The notes beneath the pieces were generated by a model that made no database searches, had not been told where the DNA came from, and saw only the letters and a list, made by a program, of their open reading frames with translations. From an uncultured Oscillospiraceae bacterium (GTDB lineage Bacteria; Bacillota; Clostridia; Oscillospirales; Oscillospiraceae), in the NCBI GenBank assembly GCA_934512135.1, contig CAKSWT010000001.1, forward strand, positions 62,001 to 126,000: 64,000 nucleotides of DNA. The letters run 5' to 3'. Each line of letters opens with the position of its first letter. Positions within the stretch are counted from its first letter, which is position 1. Shown piece after piece: positions 50,694 through 58,782 of this stretch. The position numbers were made by a program, and so were the translations under genes.

Positions 50694-52379
50694 TTACGAA
50701 GCCATATAGTCGTCGTAGGCGGCCTGCTTTGCTTCGATGGCGGTATCAACGCCCATGGAGCGTACCGTCTCCACAAAGCTGTCCCACTCCGCCAGATCTT
50801 CCTGGCCATAGATAAACTGCAGCACATGCTCGGAGATGTACGTGTTGATGTCTGCGGCAACGGTATTATACTGCTCAGACTGGTGGGTGTTCATAATGGC
50901 GCCCACGGGATAATCCATGGTGTGATCGCAGTCCTCGCTGTAGAACTCCACCGCATCCCACTGCTCCGGGGTAAACTTGGCAAAGCTCCGCTGGAAATCC
51001 GACACGAAGGGCATCCGGCTCCGGTTGGAGGTGGCGTAGAGATATGCCGCATGGGAGAAGTCCAGTCCGTCAGGATTGGCCAGCACCAGATCCGTCAGCA
51101 CAGGCTTGCCGTCCTGCATCTCGTAGGTAACACCCTCCTCGCCGTAGTTCATCAGGTAGAAGCCTTCGTCGGAGAACATGTAGTCGATCATCTGAAGCAG
51201 CAGCTGGGGATTCTCTGCGGCAGCGTTGATGCTCCAGGCGTTGGCATCCATGAGAGACGAGGTCTCCATGCCGCAGACGTGGATGGTCTGTCCCGCCTCT
51301 TTTTTTGGCATATGCACAGGAACCATGGGAGCGGAGATCACCATATTGGCCACCTCAATGATCTCAGGGGGCTTTACGGTGACGGAATACTGTCCGCCAA
51401 ACAGCTGGGACAGGTCGCCCCGGTCCGAGGAGACAAAGTCCTGGTAGATAATCTTTTCCCCGTACCACTGAGTGACCATCTCCAGATACTCCCGAAACTC
51501 CGGCTGCAAAATACCCAGCTGGACCGTTCCGTCCTTTACGTACCATCCCTCCAAAGTATCGTTGTCCAGGGTGGCATTGATGCCGTAGCCGGCGCCCAGA
51601 ATGCCGTCGCCGCCGCTGGCGATCAGCTCCAGACCGGCGCCTGTCTCCTGGTAGATGGCCAGGAGCACGTCGTGGAGCGCATCGTAGGTCTCCGGAACGT
51701 CCATTCCCTGGGCATCCAGCCAATCCTTCCGGATCATATAGCCGCTTTCATCTCCCACGTCCTGGTAGATCTCAGGAAATGCCACCATTGCGCCGGTTTC
51801 CGCACTGGTGATGGCCTTCTTTGCATCCTTGTACTCCTCCAGCACGTAGGCATAGTTGGGCATCTCCTCCAGATAGGGGGAATAGTCCAAAAGGAAGCTG
51901 TCCTTGGTGGCCGCATCGTCGATGCTGCCGGTGTAGTAGGCCATGGCATCTGTGATAATGTCCGGCAGATCGTCCGCCGCAAACAGCAGCTGGAACTTTT
52001 CATTGGCCGTCTCCACGGTGGTAAGCACAAAGTTCAGATGGATATTGGTCCGCTCCGCCAGCAGCCGGAACACATTCACGTCCTGCGCCGGGTCGCTGAC
52101 ATAATCCGTAAAGGGCTCATTGTACCAGATGGAATAGTCCACCTGCTCCTGGGTCAGAGGCAGCTCCACCGGAACCTTCTCCAGCTTTGGTTCTGCCGCG
52201 GATGCCTCCGTCTCTAACGCTGATGTCTCCTCCGGCGTGGCGGCAGACGGTTCGGACGCCGCAGTGGGCTCCGCCGAGGGCTGGACCGACGCCGGGGCGC
52301 TGCCAGGCTGGCTGCCGCAGCCCGCAAGCAGGCCCAGCAGCAACCCGGCGATCAGTAACAAACTCATTTTCGTTTTCAT
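50694..52379 (-). CDS. Extracellular solute-binding lipoprotein (paralogue 2), end of the catabolic operon
   Basis: This 561 aa lipoprotein starts at ATG 52379 behind AAGGAGG. Its signal peptide contains LLIAGLLLGLLAGC (lipobox LAGC), followed by a Ser/Ala/Glu-rich linker to about residue 70. The binding domain ends with the shared signature YGEEGVTYEMQDGKPVLTDL followed by ANP. It is 33 bases after the NTF2-like gene at 52413 and is the last gene of a seven-gene minus operon. No permease is encoded in that operon; it may share the RbsC-like importer (unlikely for this family) or a distant permease pair. Confidence 0.87.
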   Translation of the reverse strand: MKTKMSLLLIAGLLLGLLAGCGSQPGSAPASVQPSAEPTAASEPSAATPEETSALETEASAAEPKLEKVPVELPLTQEQVDYSIWYNEPFTDYVSDPAQDVNVFRLLAERTNIHLNFVLTTVETANEKFQLLFAADDLPDIITDAMAYYTGSIDDAATKDSFLLDYSPYLEEMPNYAYVLEEYKDAKKAITSAETGAMVAFPEIYQDVGDESGYMIRKDWLDAQGMDVPETYDALHDVLLAIYQETGAGLELIASGGDGILGAGYGINATLDNDTLEGWYVKDGTVQLGILQPEFREYLEMVTQWYGEKIIYQDFVSSDRGDLSQLFGGQYSVTVKPPEIIEVANMVISAPMVPVHMPKKEAGQTIHVCGMETSSLMDANAWSINAAAENPQLLLQMIDYMFSDEGFYLMNYGEEGVTYEMQDGKPVLTDLVLANPDGLDFSHAAYLYATSNRSRMPFVSDFQRSFAKFTPEQWDAVEFYSEDCDHTMDYPVGAIMNTHQSEQYNTVAADINTYISEHVLQFIYGQEDLAEWDSFVETVRSMGVDTAIEAKQAAYDDYMAS

Positions 52380-52412
52380 CGTAGGTTCCTCCTTCTTTTG
52401 ATTTGGTTCTGT

Positions 52413-53303
52413 TTATGTCTCTGCTAAAGCAGATGCTTTCTCGTCGGAATACCGCTCCTTGCCAAGGAAGCTGGTGTAGGTGTTCTGATTATCCAGGGTC
52501 ACATAGGGCTCCGGCCAGGGGCAGGTGTTCTGGATGGGCATCAGGAACTCGTACTCCCGGTGAAGCGGCCCGGGATCGTCCAGCATCATGTCCCGGGGAC
52601 CGGCTGCCCCGGTATCCGGCGGCGGGCCCTCAGGCTTGGCTCCTGCGCTGCCGCCCCCATCGACCCCCTCCGGATGTCCCGCGGAATCCGCGTCCGGGGG
52701 AGGGGCGGCGGAGTTCCGATGGTTGGGATCCGTGGCCGTCTGATAGGCCTCCAGGCCCCAGTTCACATTGTCATAGTTCCCCTGGAAATCCGGGCAGACC
52801 TGCTCATGGAGATACTTCCAGTGGCCGTCCTCATCCAGCACAAAGTCGGCACCGTAGCGCTCCCACATAAAGATGGCCCGGCGGCGCTGCTGGGGCTTCA
52901 AATACTCGTAGATGTTGCCAGGCGTCAGGAAGGCGCCTCGCGCGGATTTTCCGTCGTCCGCCACCTCGATGACGTCACTGGACAGATTATGCACCGGAGA
53001 GAAGTTCAGCGGGCGAGGGTCCATACCCATGACGTCCGGATAGAGCTTATAGAGCTTCATGTAGTTGGTAAAGGTGGGAATATCCCATTCCGTGACGGAG
53101 TTGAGATAGACCTTATAGCCCCCTCTCCACCGGCCAAAGCCATGGGCCCAGGAGCAATCCTCGGAGAGATTCCAGATGTTGCTCCACTCCTCCACAGGCC
53201 AGTTTCTGGCGTGAGTATAGGCGTGGATTGCCTTTAGGTTTTCCACCTGCTGACTGGCGTCGGCATTGTGGATACGCTGGTGCAGGCTCAAATGGGTCTT
53301 CAT
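52413..53303 (-). CDS. NTF2/SnoaL-like protein with a Pro/Gly-rich insertion (paralogue B)
   Basis: This 296 aa protein starts at ATG 53303 behind GGGAGG and overlaps the previous stop (ATGA). Residues about 20-180 are NTF2-like with a long helix-rich insertion near 60-95; VIEVADDGKSARGAFLTPG and YGADFVLDEDGHWKYLHEQV align with its paralogues, and a histidine (PVHNLSSDV) sits at the cavity position. Residues about 199-237 are a low-complexity Pro/Gly/Asp/Ala stretch not found in the other three copies, followed by a ~60 residue tail. It is the third of three tandem NTF2 genes. Confidence 0.78.
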   Translation of the reverse strand: MKTHLSLHQRIHNADASQQVENLKAIHAYTHARNWPVEEWSNIWNLSEDCSWAHGFGRWRGGYKVYLNSVTEWDIPTFTNYMKLYKLYPDVMGMDPRPLNFSPVHNLSSDVIEVADDGKSARGAFLTPGNIYEYLKPQQRRRAIFMWERYGADFVLDEDGHWKYLHEQVCPDFQGNYDNVNWGLEAYQTATDPNHRNSAAPPPDADSAGHPEGVDGGGSAGAKPEGPPPDTGAAGPRDMMLDDPGPLHREYEFLMPIQNTCPWPEPYVTLDNQNTYTSFLGKERYSDEKASALAET

Positions 53304-54073
53304 TTCCCAGCGCCTCCCTTCTTGAAGTTTGGATGGCCCTCCGGAGCCATGCTGCCGGCCACGGTATAGGTGTCATAGGGCAGCGGCATCGGGGGATAGT
53401 TGTCGGAAAGGTTGTACCTGGGATTGTGGACCACCATGGGAATATCCGGGGTGCCAAACTCCTCCCGGAAGGGATCCGGGCCGGTCAGCGGCTCCAGGGT
53501 GCCGGTTTTGAAGTCCGTCCCTGCCTCCACAAAGAAATCGCTGCAAACCACCAGATGCCAGATTTTCCAGCTGCCCCTTTCCTTGACAAAATCCGCAGCC
53601 ATGTTGTCCATGGTCCAGTAGGCCTTCGCCGTGCCGTCCGGCTCCATATGGGTCTCCTGTCCGGCCACATACCACAGGCCCCGGGCGGTGCGCCCATCCC
53701 CGGCAATATAAATCATAGGCGTCGTCACCGTGTGGAAGGCAGTGCAGCCCCAGCCCAAGTTCCGGTTGTTGACCTGGACCTGAGGGTTTTCCCGGTGAAT
53801 GGCCTCCAAATCCGCATACTGCTTGGCTGTATGGTCCACAACGTAGTACTTGGCAATGGAATCCATCCCCACATAATAGCCCCAGTTGCGACCGTAGGAG
53901 GCGCTGGGCTTGTACTCCGGCGTATTGACCCACAGCTCATCCAGCTCCCGCCGGCGCTGGTTATTGGCATAATAGAAGGCACGCCGGGCCATGAGCTTTT
54001 TGATCTCCTCCTTGTCCATGATTCGAACCATCAGCTCATCATCGGTAAACTGCTTATCCTCGTAGTAATTCAT
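53300..54073 (-). CDS. NTF2/SnoaL-like domain protein (paralogue C)
   Basis: This 257 aa protein starts at ATG 54073 behind AAGGAGGCTGCGGT, overlapping the previous stop by 4 bases. The NTF2 core spans about residues 15-175: RRAFYYANNQRRRELDELWV, then MDSIAKYYVVDH, a histidine in CTAFHTVTTPMIYIAGDGRT, and NMAADFVKERGSWKIWHLVV. The C-terminal ~80 residues carry a Pro-rich tail. It resembles its neighbours A and D in the IAGDG.TA.G.W core. It probably has enzymatic activity on the same pathway as the ene-reductase upstream. Confidence 0.82.
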   Translation of the reverse strand: MNYYEDKQFTDDELMVRIMDKEEIKKLMARRAFYYANNQRRRELDELWVNTPEYKPSASYGRNWGYYVGMDSIAKYYVVDHTAKQYADLEAIHRENPQVQVNNRNLGWGCTAFHTVTTPMIYIAGDGRTARGLWYVAGQETHMEPDGTAKAYWTMDNMAADFVKERGSWKIWHLVVCSDFFVEAGTDFKTGTLEPLTGPDPFREEFGTPDIPMVVHNPRYNLSDNYPPMPLPYDTYTVAGSMAPEGHPNFKKGGAGK

Positions 54074-54816
54074 ACCGCAGCCTCCTTTCTATAGCCATAG
54101 GAGAACGTCTCCGAGAATGTCTCATAGGGAACCGGCGGCTCCGGCAGCGGCGCAAAGGGCCGTCCGGGGTAATAGGTCTCCCGGAGTACCTGGGGATGGG
54201 TGGGCGCCGGGGGCACAAAGGGCGCCGCCCCGGCAAACTCCGGAAGATCCGCAAAGGGCTCCGGCGCCGGGTCTCCCCAGCTTCTTCCGCCGGGCACATG
54301 GATGTCCGTGAGATTCAGCAGATTCAGCACCCGCCAGGCTCCCTCCTCCCGGACGAAATCGCAGGCATAGACCCCCATGGACCAGAAGGCCAGCGGCCCC
54401 TGCGGGGTGAGATCATTATAGGTCCCCCGGGAATACCAGATGCCCTTGGCCGTCTCTCCGTCTCCGGCAATCTCAATGACCGCCGTGTCCATGGGGCGGA
54501 CGTCCATGGCGCCCGCTCCATACTGTTCCTGCTCTGTCAGCTGATTCATCCGGTCCGGAAAGGCCTTCTTCAGGAATTCCGTGCAGGTCTGTGTATGGCG
54601 GCACACAGCGTCGTAGTACCCCGCCACCGCCTTCCGGCCCACATACCAGCCCTCATTGGTGCCCAGTGAAATATCCTCCCGGGCTGACCAGAACCGGGAG
54701 AGCATCTGGTCCTCCTGCTTCAGCAGAATGGTGTAGCAGAGCTTCCCCATGAGATTTTTTAACTCTCTCTGGTCCTCCCAAATCCCCACCAGCTGCTGGC
54801 TTGTGTAGGTTTTCAT
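54070..54816 (-). CDS. NTF2/SnoaL-like domain protein lacking the cavity histidine (paralogue D)
   Basis: This 248 aa protein starts at ATG 54816 behind GAGGGATCACC. The NTF2 core (about residues 15-170) includes LMGKLCYTILLKQEDQMLSR, GWYVGRKAVAGYYDAV, IAGDGETAKGIWYSRGTY and DFVREEGAWRVLNLLNLTD. At the position where paralogues A, B and C have histidine, this copy reads RPMDTAVIE. It may therefore be a structural partner or use different chemistry. It is the first of the three tandem NTF2 genes, 102 bases after the ene-reductase gene. Confidence 0.8.
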   Translation of the reverse strand: MKTYTSQQLVGIWEDQRELKNLMGKLCYTILLKQEDQMLSRFWSAREDISLGTNEGWYVGRKAVAGYYDAVCRHTQTCTEFLKKAFPDRMNQLTEQEQYGAGAMDVRPMDTAVIEIAGDGETAKGIWYSRGTYNDLTPQGPLAFWSMGVYACDFVREEGAWRVLNLLNLTDIHVPGGRSWGDPAPEPFADLPEFAGAAPFVPPAPTHPQVLRETYYPGRPFAPLPEPPVPYETFSETFSYGYRKEAAV

Positions 54817-54918
54817 GGTGATCCCTCACTTTCTTTGTGAATAGTTCCAGCGTACTCCCCCTCGGCGGATTGTAAACCGCTTTGCCGAAGATGAGAATTT
54901 TTCCTGGAAATGAGAATA
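54817..54918 (-). other. Spacer with direct repeats and a short palindrome before the NTF2 genes
   Basis: Near 54885-54925 two copies of ATGAGAAT flank the palindrome TTTCCAGGAAA. It may mark an internal control point of the operon; no convincing promoter was seen. Confidence 0.35.
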
Positions 54919-56907
54919 TCAGATCATCGCCGCCGCTGCCAGGGCGCTTCTGGTACAGGTGTGGATGTTGCCCACCTGCTTGCAATCGCCGATGGCAAAG
55001 AACGCTTCGGCGCTGCCGTAAAAGGCCGCCGCCTCCTGCTGTAGGGGCTTCATGCCTCCGCAGGCCACCACGCTGTCACCGGTGACGGTGTGCTCTCTGC
55101 CGTCCTCGCCCAGATAGGTCACCGACTGTCCGGTAACTGCCAGGGTCTTGGCCTGGGTGATGGTCCGAAGGGCCTTCTGCTGATGGATGGCGTCCATCAG
55201 TCCGCTGTAATAGTGAGAGAACTGGGCGTCTGTGGCCAGCCGCTCCCGCCGGGTGAGAATGGTCACCTGATGGCCGCACCGGGCCAGGTACAGCGCCGTC
55301 TCCGTTCCGGTTTCCGAACCCCCCACCAGAATTACATGGTGGCCCAGCTTCTCCTGGTTTCCGTAAACCCACAGCGGCGTATGGACCTCCTGGTTCTGTG
55401 CGCCGGACACCGAGGGCATTTGAGGCTCAGCTCCCACTGCCGCAATCACCGCGTCATAGCCCTCCGCCCGGATCCGCTCCGGCGTCGCCTCCGTGCTCAA
55501 CTGTACGGCAACCTGCTGCTTTTCCATCTGGAAAATCAGGTAATCCTTGAACTTCTTCATGGGCCACTTAAAATCCGCATAGTCGGAGTGGATCATCTGG
55601 CCCCCCAACTGGTGAGACTTCTCATAGAGGGTCACACTATGGCCCCGTTTCCGACACTCCAGCGCCGCCCACATTCCTGCGGGACCGCCGCCGATAACCG
55701 CCACCTTCTTGGGTACGGAGCCGGTGGGGAGCATCCGCTCGATCTTATGCTCCAGTCCCATGACTGGATTGACATAACACTTTACCGTATCCCGGCAATG
55801 GCAGCGGTTGCACCGGAGGCAGGGAACCACATCCTCCCCTCGTCCCTCCATGAGCTTCTGACCGTAGTCCGGGTCACAGAGGAAGGCCCGGGCCACCGCA
55901 AACAGATCCGCCCAGCCCCGCTCCAGATACCGTTCCATCTCCTCCGGGTCCTGATAGCCTCCGTTGGGCGCCGCCAGAATAGAGATGCCCGCCTCCTTCA
56001 GGGCCTTGGAATACCCAATGGTCCGGGGATGCCCCTCCACGGAGTTCAGCCCGGTGGGATGGGCCAGGTCCCCATCGTAGGATCGAAGCTGGAGCACATC
56101 CACCAGCCCCTCCCACTGCTTGGCATAGCCTACAAAGTCCTCCAGGGTAAAGCCTCCAGGCACACCCTCTTCTCCGGAGACCTGGGCCTCGATTAGAAAG
56201 TCCTTGCCACATAGCTCCTTGGTCCGGGCAAAGATGGCCCGGGTGAAGGCAGTTTTTTCGCCGTACTTGTCCGTTCTCCGATTGTGAATGGGTGACAGGG
56301 ATTTGGCCATCAGGGAATTTCCATAGGACATATAGAAGCACACCATGTCAAAGCCCATCTGACAGAAGGCATAGGCCTTCTGGGCCATCAGCTCCACCAG
56401 GTGATCCAGCTCCTCTGTGGTGGCCACATGGGTCTGGACCGGCGGTCCCATATGGGGCATTCCCGCCGTCTCCTCTGACAGGGTCAGATTCCGGGGCTCA
56501 ATACCCATCATGGACGCCGATGCCAGGGAGCCATAGAAATGGATCTCATCGCACATATGGGAGTAATAGAGCTTACAGCCCCGGGTCTCCGCCTCCAGGT
56601 CCCCCATACCGGGGCCTTCAAAGCTCCCGACCCCCCAGGTGTCCGGCCCCTTGGGTCCCCCGGGTCCCGGGCCAAAGCCACCGCCGCCCCCCGGCCCAAA
56701 GAAGGGGTCGGCCTTCCAGTCTGCCCCCTGGCATGTGACCACCGCGGCCCCGGACCGGGCCATCTGGGCCATGTGGGTAATCATGGCTTCGCCGGGATAG
56801 TTTTCGTCTCCCTGAAAAGCCCCAGACACGGCACGGGTCACCAGCAGCCGGCTTTTCAGCATACGGCCGCCCACGCAGATGGGAGAGAGCAGATGTGAAT
56901 AACGCAT
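54919..56907 (-). CDS. FMN/FAD/Fe-S ene-reductase (OYE family) with a Gly/Pro-rich insertion
   Basis: This 662 aa protein starts at ATG 56907 behind GGAAGAAGG. Barrel, iron-sulfur and two Rossmann parts follow the order of the enzyme at 5387 (SPIHNRRTDKYGEKTAFTRA; VAVIGGGPAGMWAALECRKR; VILVGGSETGTETALYLARC), including a shared IHSDYADFKWP segment. Three features differ: residues 71-103 are a Gly/Pro-rich insertion, the Fe-S motif CLRCNRCHC has its last cysteine after only 7 residues with one extra Cys, and the HxxY active-site loop reads YMSYGNSL. Gene order places it with three NTF2-like proteins and two binding proteins, suggesting reductive conversion of the imported compound. Confidence 0.88.
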   Translation of the reverse strand: MRYSHLLSPICVGGRMLKSRLLVTRAVSGAFQGDENYPGEAMITHMAQMARSGAAVVTCQGADWKADPFFGPGGGGGFGPGPGGPKGPDTWGVGSFEGPGMGDLEAETRGCKLYYSHMCDEIHFYGSLASASMMGIEPRNLTLSEETAGMPHMGPPVQTHVATTEELDHLVELMAQKAYAFCQMGFDMVCFYMSYGNSLMAKSLSPIHNRRTDKYGEKTAFTRAIFARTKELCGKDFLIEAQVSGEEGVPGGFTLEDFVGYAKQWEGLVDVLQLRSYDGDLAHPTGLNSVEGHPRTIGYSKALKEAGISILAAPNGGYQDPEEMERYLERGWADLFAVARAFLCDPDYGQKLMEGRGEDVVPCLRCNRCHCRDTVKCYVNPVMGLEHKIERMLPTGSVPKKVAVIGGGPAGMWAALECRKRGHSVTLYEKSHQLGGQMIHSDYADFKWPMKKFKDYLIFQMEKQQVAVQLSTEATPERIRAEGYDAVIAAVGAEPQMPSVSGAQNQEVHTPLWVYGNQEKLGHHVILVGGSETGTETALYLARCGHQVTILTRRERLATDAQFSHYYSGLMDAIHQQKALRTITQAKTLAVTGQSVTYLGEDGREHTVTGDSVVACGGMKPLQQEAAAFYGSAEAFFAIGDCKQVGNIHTCTRSALAAAAMI

Positions 56908-56974
56908 AATACCTTCTTCCTTTCTAACAACGCGGCGGGGCCAAGGACTCTGGCCCCGCCGCACATTGGGATGT

Positions 56975-58648
56975 TTACTTACTGTTGTAGCGATCCAACG
57001 CCGTCTGACGAATGGCCAGGCAGTCCTCGATGCCCATGGAGATCAGCGTCTCCCGGAAGGCGTCATATTCCGTCAGGGGCTTGTCCCCCAGGATAAACTG
57101 GAGCACGGTTTCGTCAATATAGGTGTCGATCTCATTGTACTTGGCGTAGTACGCCTCGCTTTCCGGCACGGTCATGGCAGCGCCGGAGGGGTAGTTGTAG
57201 GCGGTGTCGTTGTGATCCGCCCAGATGCCGCGGGAGTCGATCTGGGCCTGGTCATAGGTGCTGTCCATTCGGATGTTGTCCACATAGGTGCCTGCCGTAT
57301 TAAAGAACGCATAGATGGCCAGGGTCTGGTTAAAGCTGATGCCGTCGGGGTTGTTGGTCACCAGATCCGTGAACTGGGGCTTGCCGTCTACCATCTCGTA
57401 GCTGACGCCCTCGATGCCGTAGTTGGTAAGCAGTCGGCCGTCCTGGGAATAGAAATAGTCCAGGAACTTGGCCGCAATCTCAGGCTCCTCACACTTGGAG
57501 GAAATCACCCAGCAGGAGAGGGTGTTCACCTTGTCGGGCATTTCGCTGAAGTGGAGCTGCTGTCCCTTTTCCTTCACCGGGGCACTGATGGCACGCTGAG
57601 GCACCGTGAAGTAGCTGTAGGCATTGGAGGAGTTCCGCCAGAGAATGCACTGCTCCTCCTGGACGATATCCGTGGTATCGGGTTTATCCGACCCGGAGGA
57701 CTGGGTGTAGAAATCCTTGTACACCAGGCCTTCGGCATACCACTTGCTCATCATGGTCAGATAGTCCTTCATGCCGTCCTCCAGATAGCCGAACTTCACC
57801 TGATTGTCCACCTGGTAGAAGTCCCGGGTCACATCATAGGCCCCCAGCAGATCCACCGGCGATCCGGTGCTGTCCATCCAGAAGGCAGAGTCGGCCCCCA
57901 GCTCATCCCGGGCCGCCGTCAGGGTATCGTACCAGTCGTCCAGGGTCACCGGCACATCCCGCTTCAGCCGGGAGAGCATATCGGTGTTATACCAATAGCC
58001 ACCGCGAATAAAAGCGTTGTCGTCGTTGATGGACGCAAACATGGGGATATTTCCCTCGTTGGTGACCACAGTCTTGTAAATGGTGTCGTCGCTGTGGATA
58101 AGCTCATAGTAGTTGGGGCAGACCGTGTCAATGTACTCTCTCAGGTCTATGATGGTATCCTGCTCCACGGCCTGGTCAAAAGTGCCGCTGTACATCCCGC
58201 CGAAGTCGGCGATGATGTCGGTAAGGTCATTGGACGCCAGCATCAGAGAGAACTGCTCAGATGCGGAAATCAGGGATACCCCCACCACATCCAGATTCAC
58301 ACCGGTGCGCTTGGTCATTTCCACAAAGGTGGGCTTCTCCGCGGCGTCGATATAGTTCGTCAGCCAAGGGGGATAGGACCACCACACGGAAAGGGTCACA
58401 TCATAATCCGCCAGAGGAAGCTCCAGCGGTGCGGGCCCCTCCATCGTCTCCTCTACGCTGGACGCCTCCAGAACAGAGCTCTCCTCCTGGGACACAGGCG
58501 GCGCAGGCTGCTGGGTCGCCTCCTGGGTCTGGACAGGAGCCTGACTCTCCGGCCCGGGGGCACTGGATTCCACCTGGGTCTCCCCACCGCAGGCCGCCAT
58601 GGACAACATCATGCCCAGAGCCAGCATCCATGCCACAATCTTCTTCAT
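56975..58648 (-). CDS. Extracellular solute-binding lipoprotein (paralogue 3)
   Basis: This 557 aa lipoprotein starts at ATG 58648 with GGAGG 9 bases upstream; an upstream extension of 32 codons lacks a site. The signal peptide MKKIVAWMLALGMMLSMAAC ends with the lipobox cysteine; a Glu/Ser/Ala/Gln linker follows. The signature YGIEGVSYEMVDGKPQFTDL followed by NNP links it to paralogues 1, 2 and 4. It lies 67 bases before the ene-reductase in the catabolic operon and follows a strong inverted repeat. The solute is unknown. Confidence 0.88.
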   Translation of the reverse strand: MKKIVAWMLALGMMLSMAACGGETQVESSAPGPESQAPVQTQEATQQPAPPVSQEESSVLEASSVEETMEGPAPLELPLADYDVTLSVWWSYPPWLTNYIDAAEKPTFVEMTKRTGVNLDVVGVSLISASEQFSLMLASNDLTDIIADFGGMYSGTFDQAVEQDTIIDLREYIDTVCPNYYELIHSDDTIYKTVVTNEGNIPMFASINDDNAFIRGGYWYNTDMLSRLKRDVPVTLDDWYDTLTAARDELGADSAFWMDSTGSPVDLLGAYDVTRDFYQVDNQVKFGYLEDGMKDYLTMMSKWYAEGLVYKDFYTQSSGSDKPDTTDIVQEEQCILWRNSSNAYSYFTVPQRAISAPVKEKGQQLHFSEMPDKVNTLSCWVISSKCEEPEIAAKFLDYFYSQDGRLLTNYGIEGVSYEMVDGKPQFTDLVTNNPDGISFNQTLAIYAFFNTAGTYVDNIRMDSTYDQAQIDSRGIWADHNDTAYNYPSGAAMTVPESEAYYAKYNEIDTYIDETVLQFILGDKPLTEYDAFRETLISMGIEDCLAIRQTALDRYNSK

Positions 58649-58730
58649 GTTCTCATTCCTCCATTTCCAGTGATTTTCACGGAGGGCTTTCGCCCATCCG
58701 ATCTCTCCAAGATTCATCATACCCTGGAAG

Positions 58731-58760
58731 CCATGACAAAACAATCGCGTTTTGTCATGG
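58731..58760. repeat. 12-bp inverted repeat between the FAD gene and a solute-binding gene
   Basis: Arms CCATGACAAAAC and GTTTTGTCATGG flank 6 bases, about 22 bases after the FAD-protein stop and 83 before the next start. It could be an operator, an attenuator or a stability hairpin. Confidence 0.65.
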
Positions 58761-58782
58761 TATCATTCCTTTCAAGTCATGG

